NCBI GenBank assembly: GCA_027069035.1 | Contig: JALXFI010000133.1 | Location: forward strand, 1 to 6,979 | Direction of reading: 5' to 3' | Length of the DNA: 6,979 bases | Source of the DNA: a bacterium | GTDB taxonomy: Bacteria > Desulfobacterota > GWC2-55-46 > S146-80 > JALXFI01 | Part shown: positions 6,111 through 6,979 of the stretch, piece by piece | Layout: each line of letters starts with the position of its first letter | How positions within the stretch are numbered: the stretch's first letter is position 1 | Translations under genes and position numbers: made by a program | Notes under the pieces: model-generated | The model's database searches: none | Told to the model about the DNA's origin: nothing | The model's input: only the letters and a program-made list of their open reading frames with translations

Positions 6111-6710
6111 TTATGCCGCTGCAAGCGCCCCTCCGGCCGCAAGGACGGGAATATCATTCTCTGAGAATGCGGGCTTTAACCTGATCTTTATTCCACCGTC
6201 TACAACAAGATCAAGCTTGCCTTTGAGCCCGTCTGTCTTAACCTTGACTTTATCGCCTTGTTTTATCTTGTCATAATCAGTCTTATCTTCAAATGTAAAT
6301 GGCAGAATTCCAAAATTTATTAGGTTTGCAAGGTGTATCCTTGCAAAAGATTTTGTAATAACCACCTTAACCCCCAAAAACATCGGGCATAGGCCTGCAT
6401 GTTGACGGCTTGAGCCCTGACCGTAATTCTCACCTCCTATGATAAAACCGTAACCGCCAGAGTCTCTCAACTCTTCGGCGCGTTTCGGGAATGTTGGATC
6501 AACCTGGACAAATGTTGCCTGACGGGCATATTCCGGTACATTAGACCTTAACGGAAGGTATTTGCCGGCGGGTTGTATATGATCCGTTGTTATATCATCC
6601 GGCAAATGAAGAAGAACCTCTCCTTCGATGCACTCAGGAAGGGGTTTAAATTCAGGAAGCGCAGCAATATTAGGTCCCCTTATTATCTCAACCTTTGTCG
6701 CCTCGCTTTC
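6111..6710 (-). CDS. acn: Aconitate hydratase, C-terminal fragment (broken at a junction)
   Basis: Interconverts citrate and isocitrate via cis-aconitate. About 200 C-terminal residues are present: most of the swivel domain (domain 4) and its lead-in. Visible motifs, in order, are VEIIRGPN, DDITTDHIQPAGKYLP, GGENYGQGSSRQH and SFARIHLANLINFGILPF. The GSSR loop holds the Ser and Arg that bind and deprotonate substrate in aconitases; the following residue is Gln where many have Glu. Its stop lies 106 bp before the lyase-like start. The reading frame stays open to 6860, but beyond ~6716 the translation has no aconitase character and is antisense to chorismate synthase, so the real gene is cut there. 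The part with the 4Fe-4S cysteines is missing. Context, aconitase then citrate lyase then isocitrate dehydrogenase, supports a catabolic or reductive citric-acid-cycle role rather than isopropylmalate isomerase. Confidence 0.88.
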   Translation of the reverse strand, partial: ESEATKVEIIRGPNIAALPEFKPLPECIEGEVLLHLPDDITTDHIQPAGKYLPLRSNVPEYARQATFVQVDPTFPKRAEELRDSGGYGFIIGGENYGQGSSRQHAGLCPMFLGVKVVITKSFARIHLANLINFGILPFTFEDKTDYDKIKQGDKVKVKTDGLKGKLDLVVDGGIKIRLKPAFSENDIPVLAAGGALAAA

Positions 6711-6722
6711 CGGAAGCGGCGC
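6700..6722. other. Chimeric junction between two unrelated genome segments
   Basis: To the left, aconitase coding on the minus strand is recognisable to about codon PLPE (6708-6719). To the right, chorismate synthase coding on the plus strand is recognisable from about RKRREPD (6711 onward). Base composition jumps from moderate to high GC at the same place. Both genes are cut internally. The join contains the 8-bp palindrome TTCCGGAA (6708-6715), a possible microhomology. No transposon end, target duplication or integrase is seen. Confidence 0.75.
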
Positions 6723-6979
6723 GAGCCCGACCAGGTGCAGTTCCTCTCCGGGGTCTTCGAGGGGGTGACCACGGGCGCCCCCATCGGGCTGCTGATCGAG
6801 AACAAGGACCAGCGCTCCAAGGACTATGGCGACATCAAGGATAAGTTTCGACCCGGCCATGCCGATCTGGCTTATTTCGAAAAATACGGCATCCGCGACT
6901 ATCGCGGCGGCGGGCGCTCTTCGGCGCGCGAAACGGCCATGCGGGTGGCGGCGGGGGCCATCGCCCGCAAGGTGGTGCC
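6711..6979 (+). CDS. aroC: Chorismate synthase, internal fragment
   Basis: Converts 5-enolpyruvylshikimate-3-phosphate to chorismate with reduced FMN, the last step of the shikimate pathway. About 89 codons are open in one plus-strand frame, with no start or stop in the window. Family motifs appear in order: EPDQVQFLSGVFEGVTTG, PIGLLIENKDQRSKDY, FRPGHADLAY (the conserved active-site His of the family), and DYRGGGRSSARETAMRVAAG with the GRSSARET substrate/FMN loop. This corresponds to roughly residues 45-140 of a ~360-residue protein. The codons strongly favour G or C in third position, unlike every other gene in the window. The wording of the motifs (DQVQFLSGVFEG, RKVV) suggests an alphaproteobacterial-type source, which is only an impression. 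It lies head-on to the aconitase fragment, and neither gene is complete. Confidence 0.93.

Noticed and set aside
6711..6860. Extension of the aconitase reading frame to an ATG at 6860
   Set aside because: The added residues have no aconitase character and are the exact antisense of strongly conserved chorismate synthase codons; the open frame is a by-product of high GC.
6700..6979. Genuine horizontal transfer or genomic island boundary at the right end
   Set aside because: No integrase, transposase, inverted repeat or target duplication is present, and both genes at the join are essential-type genes cut mid-frame; a chimera explains it better.
1..6979. CRISPR array, phage genes or insertion sequence
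   Set aside because: No regularly spaced repeats, transposase motifs or phage proteins were seen on either strand.

Overview
The window looks like the chromosome of an anaerobic bacterium of the Desulfobacterota (sulfate-reducer type), joined near its right end to a piece of a different, GC-rich genome. The lineage guess is an inference. It rests on an ATP-citrate-lyase-type protein encoded beside a monomeric isocitrate dehydrogenase. From the literature as I remember it, both enzymes belong to the citric acid cycle of Desulfobacter-like acetate oxidisers. Moderate GC content and AT-rich gaps fit.

Everything from 1 to about 6710 reads on the minus strand, so transcription runs right to left. 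In that order it holds: the C-terminal third of an aconitase (6111-~6710); a 907-residue ATP-citrate-lyase alpha-like protein (3281-6004); a complete monomeric NADP-dependent isocitrate dehydrogenase (988-3222); a small FtsB/DivIC-type division protein (653-928); a weak hairpin (622-645); tRNA-Val(GAC) with a near-consensus promoter (491-565, promoter 578-606); a strong terminator-like hairpin (403-443); and the N-terminal 125 codons of threonyl-tRNA synthetase (1-377), cut by the window edge.

The three metabolic genes cover consecutive steps: acetyl-CoA + oxaloacetate to or from citrate, citrate to isocitrate, and isocitrate to 2-oxoglutarate. In Desulfobacter-type metabolism the lyase runs toward citrate and yields ATP. 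The sequence alone cannot tell this oxidative direction from a reductive (CO2-fixing) cycle. The ATP-grasp (AclB-like) partner is not in the window.

The most interesting feature is inside the lyase-like protein. After the CoA-ligase-like N-terminal half, the citrate-synthase-like module occurs twice in tandem. The second copy keeps the active-site His and Asp. The first keeps the Asp-equivalent but has lost the segment carrying the His.

From about 6711 to the end the sequence is much richer in GC and encodes, on the opposite strand, an internal part of chorismate synthase. Both this gene and the aconitase are broken at the same point, and no mobile element is visible there. An assembly or amplification chimera is the simplest explanation.
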